Source: Spiroplasma endosymbiont of Amphimallon solstitiale
Lineage (GTDB): Bacteria; Bacillota_I; Bacilli_A; Mycoplasmatales; VBWQ01
Assembly: GCF_964030965.1 (NCBI RefSeq)
Contig: NZ_OZ034999.1
Coordinates: forward strand, 248,001 to 312,000
Reading direction: 5' to 3'
Length of the DNA: 64,000 bases
The stretch's first letter is position 1. Every line of letters begins with the position of its first letter. A program made the position numbers and the translations under genes. Below, one piece after another: positions 1 through 8,996 of this stretch. The notes beneath the pieces were generated by a model. That model made no database searches, was not told where the DNA came from, and saw only the letters and a list, made by a program, of their open reading frames with translations.

Positions 1-979
1 AAAAAGACAAGAATTGAAAAAATTTACGAAGAAATTTTCTTTAATTTTGTAGAAAAGTAATTATACATGATAAAGTGTTATTTTTAAAGAATTTTTACAC
101 TAAATAATGTTACTTTTAACAAATTTTTAATTAAAAATAATATTTTAAGTGTAAATTGATGAATAATTTTTGGTCATCCATACTTTTCTACATAATTAAA
201 AGAAATTTTACCAATTAATAACAAAGTTTATTTTATAACGACCATTCAACATATTGATAATTCAATTAATGAAGAGGTAATATATTTTCAACACCTTACA
301 AATGGTGATATACAAGTTGTTAAACAAATAAAGAATTATAAAAATATCAATGATTATAAAAAAGATATTTTACTAATTAATGACATTTCAACCCATAACA
401 TTAATAATTTTCAATTTGTACCAATTAAAGACTTTTTAAAACAACAACAAGGTTTCAAATTAAAACCAAATAAAAGTGAAATAGTTACATGAATAATTAC
501 TTGGTTAATAATACCCCTAGGTGTAGTGGCTATTAATCTTATTCATCCACCATTATTAATAATAAGCCTTGTAATTGGTGGTATTGCTACAGCCCTTAGA
601 GGAGGGGTAGAATTTTTTTCATCAACTGCAAAAAAAAGTTTGATCATGATTTTCAAATAAATATTTTAAAAATAAAGAACAAAAAGAAAAACTTAAAAAA
701 GAACGCGAATCAATAATTAAAAATCTTACCAGTAATAAAACAGAAATTAAATTAGAAACACAATATGATATTTTAAAACAAGAATTGGATAATAGAAAAG
801 AGAAAAATCCAGACCAATTAATAAGTAGTGAAACAATTAATCAAAATTCAAATATTGAATCAGTAAATAATCAAAATTTTGATTCATCTATACGCAATAC
901 AGTAAACCAACAAGAACAACTACCATCAACAACTTCAAATCATAACTGAAATAAAGTAAAATGCTTATTAACAACATAA
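1..979 (+). pseudogene. Second, broken copy of the coiled-coil/two-TM membrane protein gene
   Basis: This is the 3' two thirds of a gene nearly identical to the intact gene at 3412-4671; its 5' end lies outside the window. Two lesions are visible. A 163-bp mobile element sits at 39-201 with target duplication gaaatttt. The A-run before the second hydrophobic segment's end (about 630-637) has eight A instead of seven, which shifts the frame and gives a TAA at 658-660. Apart from these the two copies look the same base for base, including their shared end; similarity stops just after the TAA, near 986 and 4678. This suggests a recent duplication followed by decay. The product's function is unknown. 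Confidence 0.85.
39..201 (+). mobile_element. 163-bp MITE-like element, copy 1
   Basis: It starts CTTTAATTTTGTAGAAAAGTA and ends in the near inverse (TTTTAATTATGTAGAAAAGTA on the other strand), a 21-bp terminal inverted repeat with two mismatches. It is flanked by an 8-bp duplication gaaatttt at 31-38 and 202-209. The uninterrupted site is visible at 3896-3903, which proves insertion. An inner inverted repeat (TTTACACTAAATAAT / AATATTTTAAGTGTAAA) is also present. There is no transposase gene inside. This copy has a few private substitutions, for example gtaattatac. Confidence 0.95.
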
Positions 980-991
980 TTAATAACATCT

Positions 992-1022
992 AAATCACTA
1001 TTTTGAAAAATAGTGATTTTTT
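992..1022 (+). terminator. Rho-independent terminator
   Basis: A 13-bp perfect stem (AAATCACTATTTT / AAAATAGTGATTT) with a 2-nt loop is followed by a T run, 13 bases after the stop of the preceding pseudogene. Confidence 0.85.
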
Positions 1023-1061
1023 ACTAATTTTTTACACATTTTTAGTTTTAAAAATATATAC

Positions 1062-1104
1062 TTTTATTGAATATTTTAAGTGTATAAAAAAATATTCAAT
1101 AAAA
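1062..1104 (+). promoter_or_regulatory. Leader hairpin upstream of small gene
   Basis: TTTTATTGAATATT pairs with AATATTCAATAAAA across a 15-base loop. It lies directly before the AAAGGAG ribosome binding site of the gene at 1123. It has the shape of a stem-loop leader, like the other leader hairpins in the window, but the sequence differs. Function is inferred only. Confidence 0.45.
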
Positions 1105-1122
1105 ATAATAAAGGAGAAAAAT

Positions 1123-1338
1123 ATGTGAAGATCATGTAATGAATGAAGCCAAGCGGATAAAGATAAACATAACAAAGAAGCTAGAGAAACAAACAAAGCT
1201 TGAGGAGAAAAAAACGAAAGAGAAAGACGAGAAAGAGTTGCTAATGCTCTTAGATTTGAAAAAGATAAATCAAAAATAAACAATGAAGCTTCAACAAGTA
1301 AAAATCAAAGCTCTAGTAGTAAGTCACAAAAAATGTAA
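1123..1338 (+). CDS. Small charged hypothetical protein, 71 aa
   Basis: The start follows AAAGGAGAAAAAT. The product is short, highly charged and rich in Lys, Glu, Arg and Asn, with two TGA-encoded Trp near the N-terminus (MWRSCNEW) and a Ser-rich tail (NQSSSSKSQKM). No membrane segment or signal peptide is seen. It has its own terminator at 1354-1375 and a hairpin leader, so it looks like a single-gene transcript. I do not recognise the family. An antisense reading over the same DNA is only a shadow. Confidence 0.6.
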
Positions 1339-1353
1339 ATATTAAATACTTCA

Positions 1354-1375
1354 AAACTGCACAATTGTGCAGTTT
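1354..1375 (+). terminator. Perfect palindromic terminator
   Basis: AAACTGCACAATTGTGCAGTTT is a perfect 22-base palindrome 15 bases after the small gene's stop. It may work on both strands; the following T run is short. Confidence 0.7.
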
Positions 1376-1505
1376 ACTTAACAATTTTGTGTTTTCTTAC
1401 TATAATTTTACATTATTTCTGCAATGAGTTCTTCATATACTTATTTTTAAACAACATGGAACAATGTATAATAATATAGTGTTTAAACAAATATAAAACG
1501 TTGAA

Positions 1506-1573
1506 TTTAAGAATATGAATGGTTTTTTATATTCATATTCTTAAACATCGATAAAAACACTTGCAAGTGTTTT
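1506..1573 (+). promoter_or_regulatory. Double hairpin in the leader of the split gene
   Basis: Two stem-loops lie in tandem: TTTAAGAATATGAAT / ATTCATATTCTTAAA (10-base loop, 1506-1545), and AAAACACTTGCAAGTGTTTT (1554-1573, nearly perfect palindrome followed by T-rich DNA). They precede the AAAGGG ribosome binding site of the gene at 1609. The second could act as a terminator or attenuator. Function is inferred. Confidence 0.5.
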
Positions 1574-1608
1574 ATCTTTCAAAATCAAAATTAAAGGGAA
1601 AAGAAAAA

Positions 1609-2757
1609 ATGATAATAGACGATTATATTCAACAAATAAATAATTTAATTTGTAAAAATATTGATAAATCAAATCCAGAAAGAGGTTTTTCATCAGAAAA
1701 TATTTTTAATTATGTAGAAAAGTATGGATGACCAAAAATTATTCATCAATTTACACTTAAAATATTATTTTTAATTAAAAATTTGTTAAAAGTAACATTA
1801 TTTAGTGTAAAAATTATCTAAAAATAACACTTTATCATGTATCATTACTTTTCTACAAAATTAAAGGAAAATATTCTAGCTAGTCTTCGTAATTTTATTG
1901 AAGCTGTATTTTTGAAAGTATATTCTGTTGAAAAACAAGTATCTATAAATCCAATGGAATATAATGATATAACTTGCGCTATTAAGTATATAAAATCCAT
2001 AGGAAAATTAAAATTTTTAAGACAATTTCATGATTATGTACAAATTTCAGTTTCTCATTATAATGTTGGTGAAGAAAATTCAGAGAGATTGATGTTGAAA
2101 TATTATGAATTTTTGATTAAAATAAAAAAATTTTTAAAACAAACTTATAATATTAATGTTCTTCATAATCTAAATAAGTTTCCCATTAATAAAGAAACTG
2201 CTTCTAAAGAGTATTATGAAAAAATATCTGAAAAAATTTTGCAATCTAAATTAAATAATTTAAAAATTAGATTTGATAAACGTTTTTATATAAAAAAAAT
2301 AAAACCATTTTTTGTAAAAGATAAAATTTTTTATGAAGTAACATTTGTTGAAGCAAATTTTGGAAAAAATAAATTTGATGGAATGATAGCATTTACTGAT
2401 TTTGAAATTTTAAAAAATTATTCAGTTAAATTTTCTTTTTGTAATAGTAGTATTGAAATTATTGGTAAAACAATGCCAATTTTAATCATTAATAAATGAG
2501 AAGTTTCAATAAAACCTTGAGCAATTAAGAATTTTGCTAGTATATTAGGCAAAGAAATAAAATTAACTACAAATAGTAAAGAATATTGAAAAATAATGCA
2601 ATTTTTAACTAAAACAGGATTTGATTTTTTAGATATTATTAATTTAGAATATAATTATTATGAAAAATATAAAGATGAAATTTTAAAAAATGTTAAAAAA
2701 GATGAAATTAAAATTTTTAAAATTTTAGATTATTGCTTTAATTTTGTAGAAAAGTAA
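1609..2757 (+). pseudogene. Split gene of unknown function, broken by two MITE copies
   Basis: An AAAGGG site precedes the ATG. About 32 codons (MIIDDYIQQINNL... ending SSENI) are interrupted by a MITE at 1704-1866. The 5' piece runs into the element and stops at TAA 1819-1821. An ATG inside the element (1837) restarts in the same frame with MYHYFSTKLK and then resumes the host gene at GAA-AAT-ATT. Removing the 171-bp insertion restores one frame. The 3' end is cut at 2736 by another MITE and stops in it (FNFVEK). About 318 native residues remain. Features such as a conserved-looking SERLMLKYYEFLIKIKKFL stretch recall the N-terminal part of large helicase or defence proteins, but I cannot place it. 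Basis: disruption seen, function unknown. Confidence 0.75.
1704..1866 (-). mobile_element. 163-bp MITE-like element, copy 2
   Basis: Inverse orientation relative to copy 1. Flanked by the 8-bp duplication gaaaatat (1696-1703 and 1867-1874). Its left half provides the stop of the upstream gene piece and its right half the ATG of the downstream piece, both in the host frame. Confidence 0.95.
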
Positions 2758-2898
2758 TGATACATGATAAAGTGTTATTTTTAGAGAATTTTTACACTAA
2801 ATAATGTTACTTTTAACAAATTTTTAATTAAAAATAATATTTTAAGTGTAAATTGATGAATAATTTTTGGTCATCCATACTTTTCTACATAATTAAAA
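2736..2898 (+). mobile_element. 163-bp MITE-like element, copy 3, without target duplication
   Basis: Full length with both ends, but the 8-bp flanks differ (gattattg on the left, gaattaac on the right). The coding sequence on the two sides does not join into one protein. This fits recombination or deletion between two MITE copies rather than simple insertion. Confidence 0.9.
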
Positions 2899-2900
2899 GA

Positions 2901-3269
2901 ATTAACTACAACGAGTTAGTTCATCAAGATTTACTCATCAAATGACTATCTCAACAAAATGACATTATTTCATATCAAACAGAAAAAGAACTAAAAGCAG
3001 AAAGTTATCGAGAAAAAGGATATCCTGACTTATTAGTTCACTATGAAAATAAAATCATGATTATTGAATTTGAAAGAACTAGAAAAACTAAACAACGAAT
3101 GAGACAAAAGTTTGATGGATTACGACATTATTGTAAAAACGGATGCGAAGTTTTACTTTTAGTTCCAAATGAAAGCATGAAAAAATTCGTTGATGAACAA
3201 ATCAAAATTTACAACTGAAAACTAGCAACTTTCAAAACCCAAATATTTAATATTAATATAGACAATTAA
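2901..3269 (+). pseudogene. C-terminal fragment with PD-(D/E)XK-like motif (replication-relaxation-like)
   Basis: An open frame of 122 codons without a start joins the MITE at its 5' side. It reads ...NELVHQDLLIKW... then YPDLLVHYENKIMIIEFER and a Lys/Arg-rich stretch. The pattern PD-x(12)-E-x-E, after an L-x-H-x-L segment, resembles nuclease-fold plasmid replication-relaxation/MobC-type proteins. That match is recalled, not searched. The N-terminal part is missing, probably lost in the same event that left MITE copy 3 without a target duplication. It is probably nonfunctional. Confidence 0.5.
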
Positions 3270-3318
3270 TAGTTAAATTTTGGTTAAAACTTAACTAATT
3301 GTAAAATACACAAAATTT

Positions 3319-3386
3319 GATAACATATAGCTGTTATCCAATATATAAGTTTTAACCCATTACTTTATTTTAAAAGTAAATGGGTT
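3319..3386 (+). promoter_or_regulatory. Leader hairpins (family L) upstream of the membrane protein gene
   Basis: GATAACA-tatagc-TGTTATC at 3319-3338 is followed by AACCCATTACTTT / AAAGTAAATGGGTT at 3354-3386. The second hairpin has a T-rich 3' flank, and the start codon is 26 bases further on. The segment AATATA-AGTTTTAACCC plus this stem recurs upstream of genes at 28237, 32576 and 34422 (minus). It looks like a shared attenuator or processing element. Confidence 0.6.
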
Positions 3387-3411
3387 TTAATATTTAAAAG
3401 GAGATATTAAC

Positions 3412-4671
3412 ATGACTGACAAAACTAAATCACAAACATATAATTTTCTATTAGAAAATAAATCCATAGAAGATATTTTAAAACAAGAAAACATTTTTGT
3501 GAAAGAAATCAAAAACAAGAGACATGGAGGAAAAACATATAGGATTGATAATAATCAACAACTTAATGATGATTCCTTAGAAAATAATATAAAAAATTTA
3601 GAACCAATTGGTATTAGTTTAATAGATAACCAAAATATGCAAAAAACAAATGTTGATACATGAACAAAACTAACTAATTACTTAAATTGAGCAACACCAA
3701 ATGCAGAACAACTAATACAAGCTCAAAGAACAATTCAAGAAAAAGACAAAGAAATTGAACAACTTAAAAAGCAAATTGAAGAATTAAAACAATCAAAACA
3801 AATCAATGTGAATTTCAATAAGTTTAAATATAATGCTGTAACAATTTATGATGAAAAACAAAGAAAAAAGACAAGAATTGAAAAAATTTACGAAGAAATT
3901 TTACCAATTAATAACAAAGTTTATTTTATAACGACCATTCAACATATTGATAATTCAATTAATGAAGAGGTAATATATTTTCAACACCTTACAAATGGTG
4001 ATATACAAGTTGTTAAACAAATAAAGAATTATAAAAATATCAATGATTATAAAAAAGATATTTTACTAATTAATGACATTTCAACCCATAACATTAATAA
4101 TTTTCAATTTGTACCAATTAAAGACTTTTTAAAACAACAACAAGGTTTCAAATTAAAACCAAATAAAAGTGAAATAGTTACATGAATAATTACTTGGTTA
4201 ATAATACCCCTAGGTGTAGTGGCTATTAATCTTATTCATCCACCATTATTAATAATAAGCCTTGTAATTGGTGGTATTGCTACAGCCCTTAGAGGAGGGG
4301 TAGAATTTTTTTCATCAACTGCAAAAAAAGTTTGATCATGATTTTCAAATAAATATTTTAAAAATAAAGAACAAAAAGAAAAACTTAAAAAAGAACGCGA
4401 ATCAATAATTAAAAATCTTACCAGTAATAAAACAGAAATTAAATTAGAAACACAATATGATATTTTAAAACAAGAATTGGATAATAGAAAAGAGAAAAAT
4501 CCAGACCAATTAATAAGTAGTGAAACAATTAATCAAAATTCAAATATTGAATCAGTAAATAATCAAAATTTTGATTCATCTATACGCAATACAGTAAACC
4601 AACAAGAACAACTACCATCAACAACTTCAAATCATAACTGAAATAAAGTAAAATGCTTATTAACAACATAA
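3412..4671 (+). CDS. Coiled-coil protein with two membrane segments, 419 aa
   Basis: The start follows AAAAGGAGATATTAAC. The N-terminal 80 residues are polar, and a coiled coil at about residues 100-125 has heptad Leu/Ile (EKDKEIEQLKKQIEELKQ). A mixed domain follows to about residue 255. Two hydrophobic segments lie at about 258-295 (W-IITWLIIPLGVVAINL and LLIISLVIGGIATAL), and the tail is charged with a Lys/Glu-rich helix and an Asn/Gln/Ser-rich end. It has no signal peptide. Two internal Trp codons are TGA. A near-identical broken copy lies at 1-979. Family not recognised; membrane location is inferred from the hydrophobic pair. Confidence 0.75.
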
Positions 4672-4769
4672 TTAATAACGGGACGGTAACAAAAACGGAG
4701 GATATAATTACTTTTTAAACATTTCTTTTAAATTATAGACAAGAAATAATTGTAATTATATGCAATTGT

Positions 4770-6143
4770 GGCAATGTTTAGTAATCTGTGTAACTTACAA
4801 AAATAACTATGTTTAATTAATTCTAGTAAATATAATTAAATGACTAGAAAGAGTGAGTTACAGATGGCTAAAAAACAAAATATTAATAATAATGATCCAA
4901 TATCAAAAGCAGTAGATTTATTATTAGAAAATACTGAAGATTTAACAACAGTTTTTAAAGAAGGGGGTTTATATAAAGAATTAACAAAACGTTTAGTTGA
5001 AAAAATGTTGAATTCTGAAATGCAAAATTATTTAGGATATGAAAAAAATCAACATAGTAATACTGAAAATGCTCGTAATGGTACAAGTTCAAAAAAATTA
5101 ATAACTCAACAAGGTAAAATTGAGATTGATGTACCAAGAGATCGCAATAGTGATTTTACTCCTGTAATAGTTGCAAAAAGACAGCGAAGATTTGATGGTT
5201 TTGATCAACAAGTGCTTTCACTATATGCAAAAGGTATGACTCTATCTGACATTAGAATGCAGTTACAAGAGTTATATCATGGTGCTGATATTAGTGAAAG
5301 TGTTATTAGTCAAATTACTGATGATGTTATTGATGATGTCAAAGCATGACAAAATCGACCATTAGAAAGCGTTTATCCGATTGTTTATTTTGATTGTATA
5401 GTAGTTAAAGTTCGACAAGATAAACGGATTATTAATAAATCAGTTTATATAGCATTAGGAGTTGATTTAGAAGGTAAAAAAGATGTTTTAGGCTTATGAA
5501 TTAGTGAAAATGAAGGTGCTAAATTTTGATTAGCTAATTTCACAGAAATGAAAAATCGAGGCTTAAATGATATTTTGATTGCTTGTAGTGATAATTTAAC
5601 AGGCATGTCAGAAGCAATACAAGCAGTTTATCCTAAAACAGAACATCAATTATGCATTGTTCATCAAATTCGAAATAGTTTAAAATATGTTTCATACAAA
5701 CATCGAAAAACTCTAGTTACAGATTTAAAACCAATTTATAGTGCATGTAGTGAAGAACAAGCAATGCAAGCTTTAGAATCATTTGAAAGTAAATGAAATA
5801 AACAATATCCCCAAATTGCTAAATCTTGATATAAAAATTGAGAAAATTTGATGATTTTTATTAGTTATCCTGCAGAAATCAAAAGAGTAATTTATACAAC
5901 AAATGCTATTGAATCTGTTAATAGTCAATTACGAAAAGTTATTAGAAACAAAAAAGCTTTTCCTAATGATATGTCAGTTTTTAAAATATTTTATTTAGCA
6001 ATTGAAAATATAACAAAAAAATGAACATTGCCTATTCAAAATTGAAATACAGCAATTGCTCATTTTATGATAAAATTTGAAGACAGAATTAATCTGAACT
6101 AGTACTTTGTAAAACAAAGATACACAGATTTCTAAAAAGCCTC
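4770..6143 (+). mobile_element. IS256-family insertion sequence, copy 1
   Basis: 1,374 bp with imperfect terminal inverted repeats: GGCAATGTTTAGTAATCTGTG on the left, and GAGGCTTTTTAGAAATCTGTG on the reverse of the right. It contains one transposase gene. The 8-bp flanks (gcaattgt, aagattta) do not match, so no target duplication is seen here. Copies 2 and 3 lie at 36297 and 59612. Confidence 0.95.
4840..6102 (+). CDS. IS256-family (Mutator-type) transposase, 420 aa
   Basis: A DDE transposase that cuts and joins the ends of its own element. Asp185 (YFDCIVVKV), Asp251 (ACSDNLTGM) and Glu358 ([13 protein letters not shown]) form the expected catalytic triad. The zinc-like C-x2-H segment [10 protein letters not shown] that is typical of the family is present. 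The length is normal for IS256. It appears as two shorter pieces if TGA is read as stop; several Trp codons (for example after VKA and in KFW) are TGA. The start MTRKSELQ is kept in all copies; an in-frame ATG at 4864 is an alternative. It appears intact, so probably active. Confidence 0.95.
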
Positions 6144-6196
6144 AAGATTTAATTTAATTGCAGGATTTTATAATTTATCATTAAAACTTAAAAACG

Positions 6197-7252
6197 TTAT
6201 GCAGTAAGTCTATTGCTATTGTAGTTATTATTAGGATTTAAAGTTTGTATTTCTAAAATTTTTTGTATTTCATTTAAATTAAATTCTAGTTTAATAAAAT
6301 TTAAATCATATCATCTTTTTAAAGCAGTTATTTTTTCATATTCTAATTCAATATCGGCTTCACTAATAGTAGGTTTATTAATAATTTTTTTGATGCATTG
6401 TCATAATAATGAGTGTTTAATATTTTTTAATCCATTTTCAAATAGATTAAATTTTAATTTAAAAATTATTAATGCTAAAAAGGACACAATAATAGTTTCA
6501 AGAGCAGTAAAAGTTTTAACAAAGGATGTTGGATTTAAAGGTAAATCATTGGCTATATCGTTTTTTATAATACTTATAGAACTAGCAAAAGCTACTCCGC
6601 TAGTGAAAACTGCGAAAGTAGCAATAATTTTTATTAATTCATTAGTAATTATTGAATATGCTTTAAGATTGTTATTAATGTTTTCTTCAATGGTTAATAT
6701 AATATCATTTTCAGTATTATTATTTAAAAGAGTTTTAAACTTTGTAACTAATTGTTGACATAAGTTTGAAAACTCTTTTATTTGTGTTGCTAATGTATTT
6801 TTATTTGCTTCAAGAACATTAATTTTAGTTTTTATTTCCTCAAAATTAAGGTTAGGTGTTTCAATAGTATTAGTAAATACTTTATCTTTTATTTTATTTC
6901 ATATTTTATAAAATAAAGTTTTTTCTAATTGACTATTACCGAAATTTGTTAAACATTTCTTTAGAAATGAAACAAAGAGTGAAACAGTAGTATTGCCAAG
7001 TACTTCTCATTTAATTAAAGTAGTAAATGCCTTTTTAAAATCTATATCCTCATTACTATTTACTTGAGTGCTAATAATGTTTAAACTAGCAATTGTAATA
7101 ATAGCTGATGATATTCATAGTGACCCCGAAACTAAATGTTTAATTTCTTGGTAAAATCCATTAGTTCAATTTTTAATAGTTTGTCTTCATGTGCTAGTAT
7201 TATTTGATAGTGGTAATAAAGGTGTGGTTTCAGTTATTAATGATAATGGCAT
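6197..7252 (-). CDS. Membrane protein of unknown function, 351 aa
   Basis: Read with TGA as Trp this is one open frame starting after AAGGAGAATACTA. Hydrophobic segments are visible near residues 45-60 (LWISSAIITIASLNII), 205-230 (ELIKIIATFAVFTSGVAFAS) and 250-270 (ETIIVSFLALIIF). A central polar stretch (about 125-200) is helical and rich in Asn, Lys and Glu. The C-terminal 90 residues are charged. No known motif is recognised. Transcription runs toward the IS256 copy at its 3' side. A plus-strand reading at 6390-6758 is only its shadow. Confidence 0.75.
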
Positions 7253-7640
7253 TAGTATTCTCCTTAATTACTTAAAATATTTGTTTTTCTTTTTAATCTT
7301 TATAATAAATTCAAATAAAATCAATAATATTTTATTAGAAATATTACTTTTCTAATAAAATATTTTATACAATATTTACTTTTAATGTTATTTATAAGAT
7401 TACTATTATCAATATTATAAGTTTTTGTATAAATTAAATAATTAATTATTACTTATTTATATAAGAATAAAAAATAAAATTTGTTAAAAATAATGTTAAT
7501 TTTAAATAATTTCATTAATTTTTTTGACTTTAACTATTTTATTGTATATCATTCATTTATCTTTAAATCATTATTTGTCTTGCTAATTAAGATGGTCACA
7601 CAAAACATGTGTGTATAAATATTTAGGAGGAAAATAATAT
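7253..7640. other. Divergent intergenic region with hairpins
   Basis: 388 bases between divergent genes. It contains the perfect stem AATATTTTATTAGAAA / TTTCTAATAAAATATT at 7326-7364 and a short hairpin around 7596-7612 (cacacaaaacatgtgtg), just before the AGGAGG site of the toxin-like gene. Both promoters should lie here, but I see no clear -35/-10 pair. No gene is evident. Confidence 0.6.
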
Positions 7641-7741
7641 ATGATCAAAAATATGAAGAAATTATTATCATTAATGTCTATTTTAGGATTTTCAACAGTA
7701 ACAGTAACAAATGTAGTTGCTTGTACTTCTGCTGATACTTC

Positions 7742-7904
7742 CTTTAATTTTGTAGAAAAGTAATGATACATGATAAAGTGTTATTTTTAGAGAATTTTTA
7801 CACTAAATAATGTTACTTTTAACAAATTTTTAATTAAAAATAATATTTTAAGTGTAAATTGATGAATAATTTTTGGTCATCCATACTTTTCTACATAATT
7901 AAAA
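7742..7904 (+). mobile_element. 163-bp MITE-like element, copy 4
   Basis: Full-length copy with target duplication gatacttc (7734-7741 and 7905-7912), inserted just downstream of the lipobox cysteine codon of the toxin-like gene. Confidence 0.95.
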
Positions 7905-8659
7905 GATACTTCTATAAAACACGAAACAAAAAAGAATGGACTTACTTGATATCCACCAGATAATATGGAAAATATTATTAAAGATATTAATAATACAATT
8001 ATTCCAAAAAATGGATGAGTAGCAGATGGTAATTATGAAATACCAATTTCCATGAAGGATTTGATTCAAAAAGAATATGATAAATATTTTACTGGTAAAG
8101 AAGGTACTTTAAAACCAATAAAGACTGTTGCTAAAGATGAAAATATAGTAGATTCTTTTCAAGACATTTATACTAATAGTTCTAATACCGAACAAATTTA
8201 TCAAACTCAATCACAATCTAAAACTATTACTAATACTTTTTCTTGAAAAACATTAGAAAAAATTGGAGTTAAAGTTAAAGCTGAATTTAAAATTCCTTGA
8301 GTTGGTAAAAGTGATGTTGAAACCAGTGCTGAATTTGGTTCAGAGCAACAAGGAACTAAAACTACTACTGATAGTGAAACATTAACTAATCCAAGTCAAT
8401 CATTTAAATTAAAATCACATTCAATAGGAACAGTTTTATATACTATTAAGCAAGGAACGTATCATAATGAAGGAAAAATTAGTTATCCAGTAAATTTAAC
8501 TGATACTATTAGTTCTTCATATTATTGATCACAAACCGGTCAATGAAGTAAAAGTGACTATACTATTAAAGATTTGATTAAACTTTTAGTTGATAACGGT
8601 TATAAAGAACAACTTAAAATTGGTTCTAACACTTATTCAATTATTTCAACAGATAATCC

Positions 8660-8822
8660 TTTTAATTATGTAGAAAAGTATGGATGACCAAAAATTATTC
8701 ATCAATTTACACTTAAAATATTATTTTTAATTAAAAATTTGTTAAAAGTAACATTATTTAGTGTAAAAATTCTCTAAAAATAACACTTTATCATGTATCA
8801 TTACTTTTCTACAAAATTAAAG
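8660..8822 (-). mobile_element. 163-bp MITE-like element, copy 5
   Basis: Full-length copy with target duplication gataatcc (8652-8659 and 8823-8830). The orientation again gives a TAA stop, then ATG plus MYHYFSTKLK, in the host frame, so the last 34 codons of the toxin-like gene gain a start codon. Confidence 0.95.
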
Positions 8823-8964
8823 GATAATCCTGATAACCCAAAAACTGTTTTTTTAAATTTACCTATTTCTTGAGATTCACAGGGTGGAAAATTAAATGTA
8901 ACATTTGATGAAAAATCTTTATAGTTTAATATGAATATAATCTTGGTTAATCATTAACTTTTTT

Positions 8965-8996
8965 AATAAAATTGAAGTTTAAACTTCAATTTTATT
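8965..8996. terminator. Bidirectional terminator between convergent genes
   Basis: A perfect 32-base palindrome (AATAAAATTGAAGTTT and its complement) with T-rich flanks on both strands. It ends both the toxin-like gene (+) and trmB (-). The stop codon of trmB lies inside it. Confidence 0.85.

Larger units (their letters stand above)
7641..8924 (+). pseudogene. ETX/MTX2-type pore-forming toxin lipoprotein, split by two MITEs
   Basis: The start follows TTTAGGAGGAAAATAAT. A signal peptide with a lipobox-like end (TNVVACTS) predicts a lipoprotein. The body contains a Thr/Ser-rich amphipathic beta region (SKTITNTFSW, KVKAEFKIPWVGKSDVETSA, then SFKLKSHSIGTVLYTIKQG) as in the epsilon-toxin/mosquitocidal Mtx2 aerolysin-like family. 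The assignment rests on that pattern. Two MITEs (7742-7904 and 8660-8822) cut it. Without the two 171-bp insertions a continuous frame of 313 codons is recovered. The first insertion stops translation just after the signal peptide (FNFVEK stop), so the protein is probably not made. Confidence 0.75.

Noticed and set aside
4955..5137. 60-codon minus-strand frame in IS256, also in the other two copies
   Set aside because: Its conservation comes from the transposase on the other strand; it repeats only because the element repeats.
6390..6758. Plus-strand open frame of 122 codons
   Set aside because: It lies fully antisense to a 351-codon minus-strand gene with a good ribosome binding site, and has none itself.
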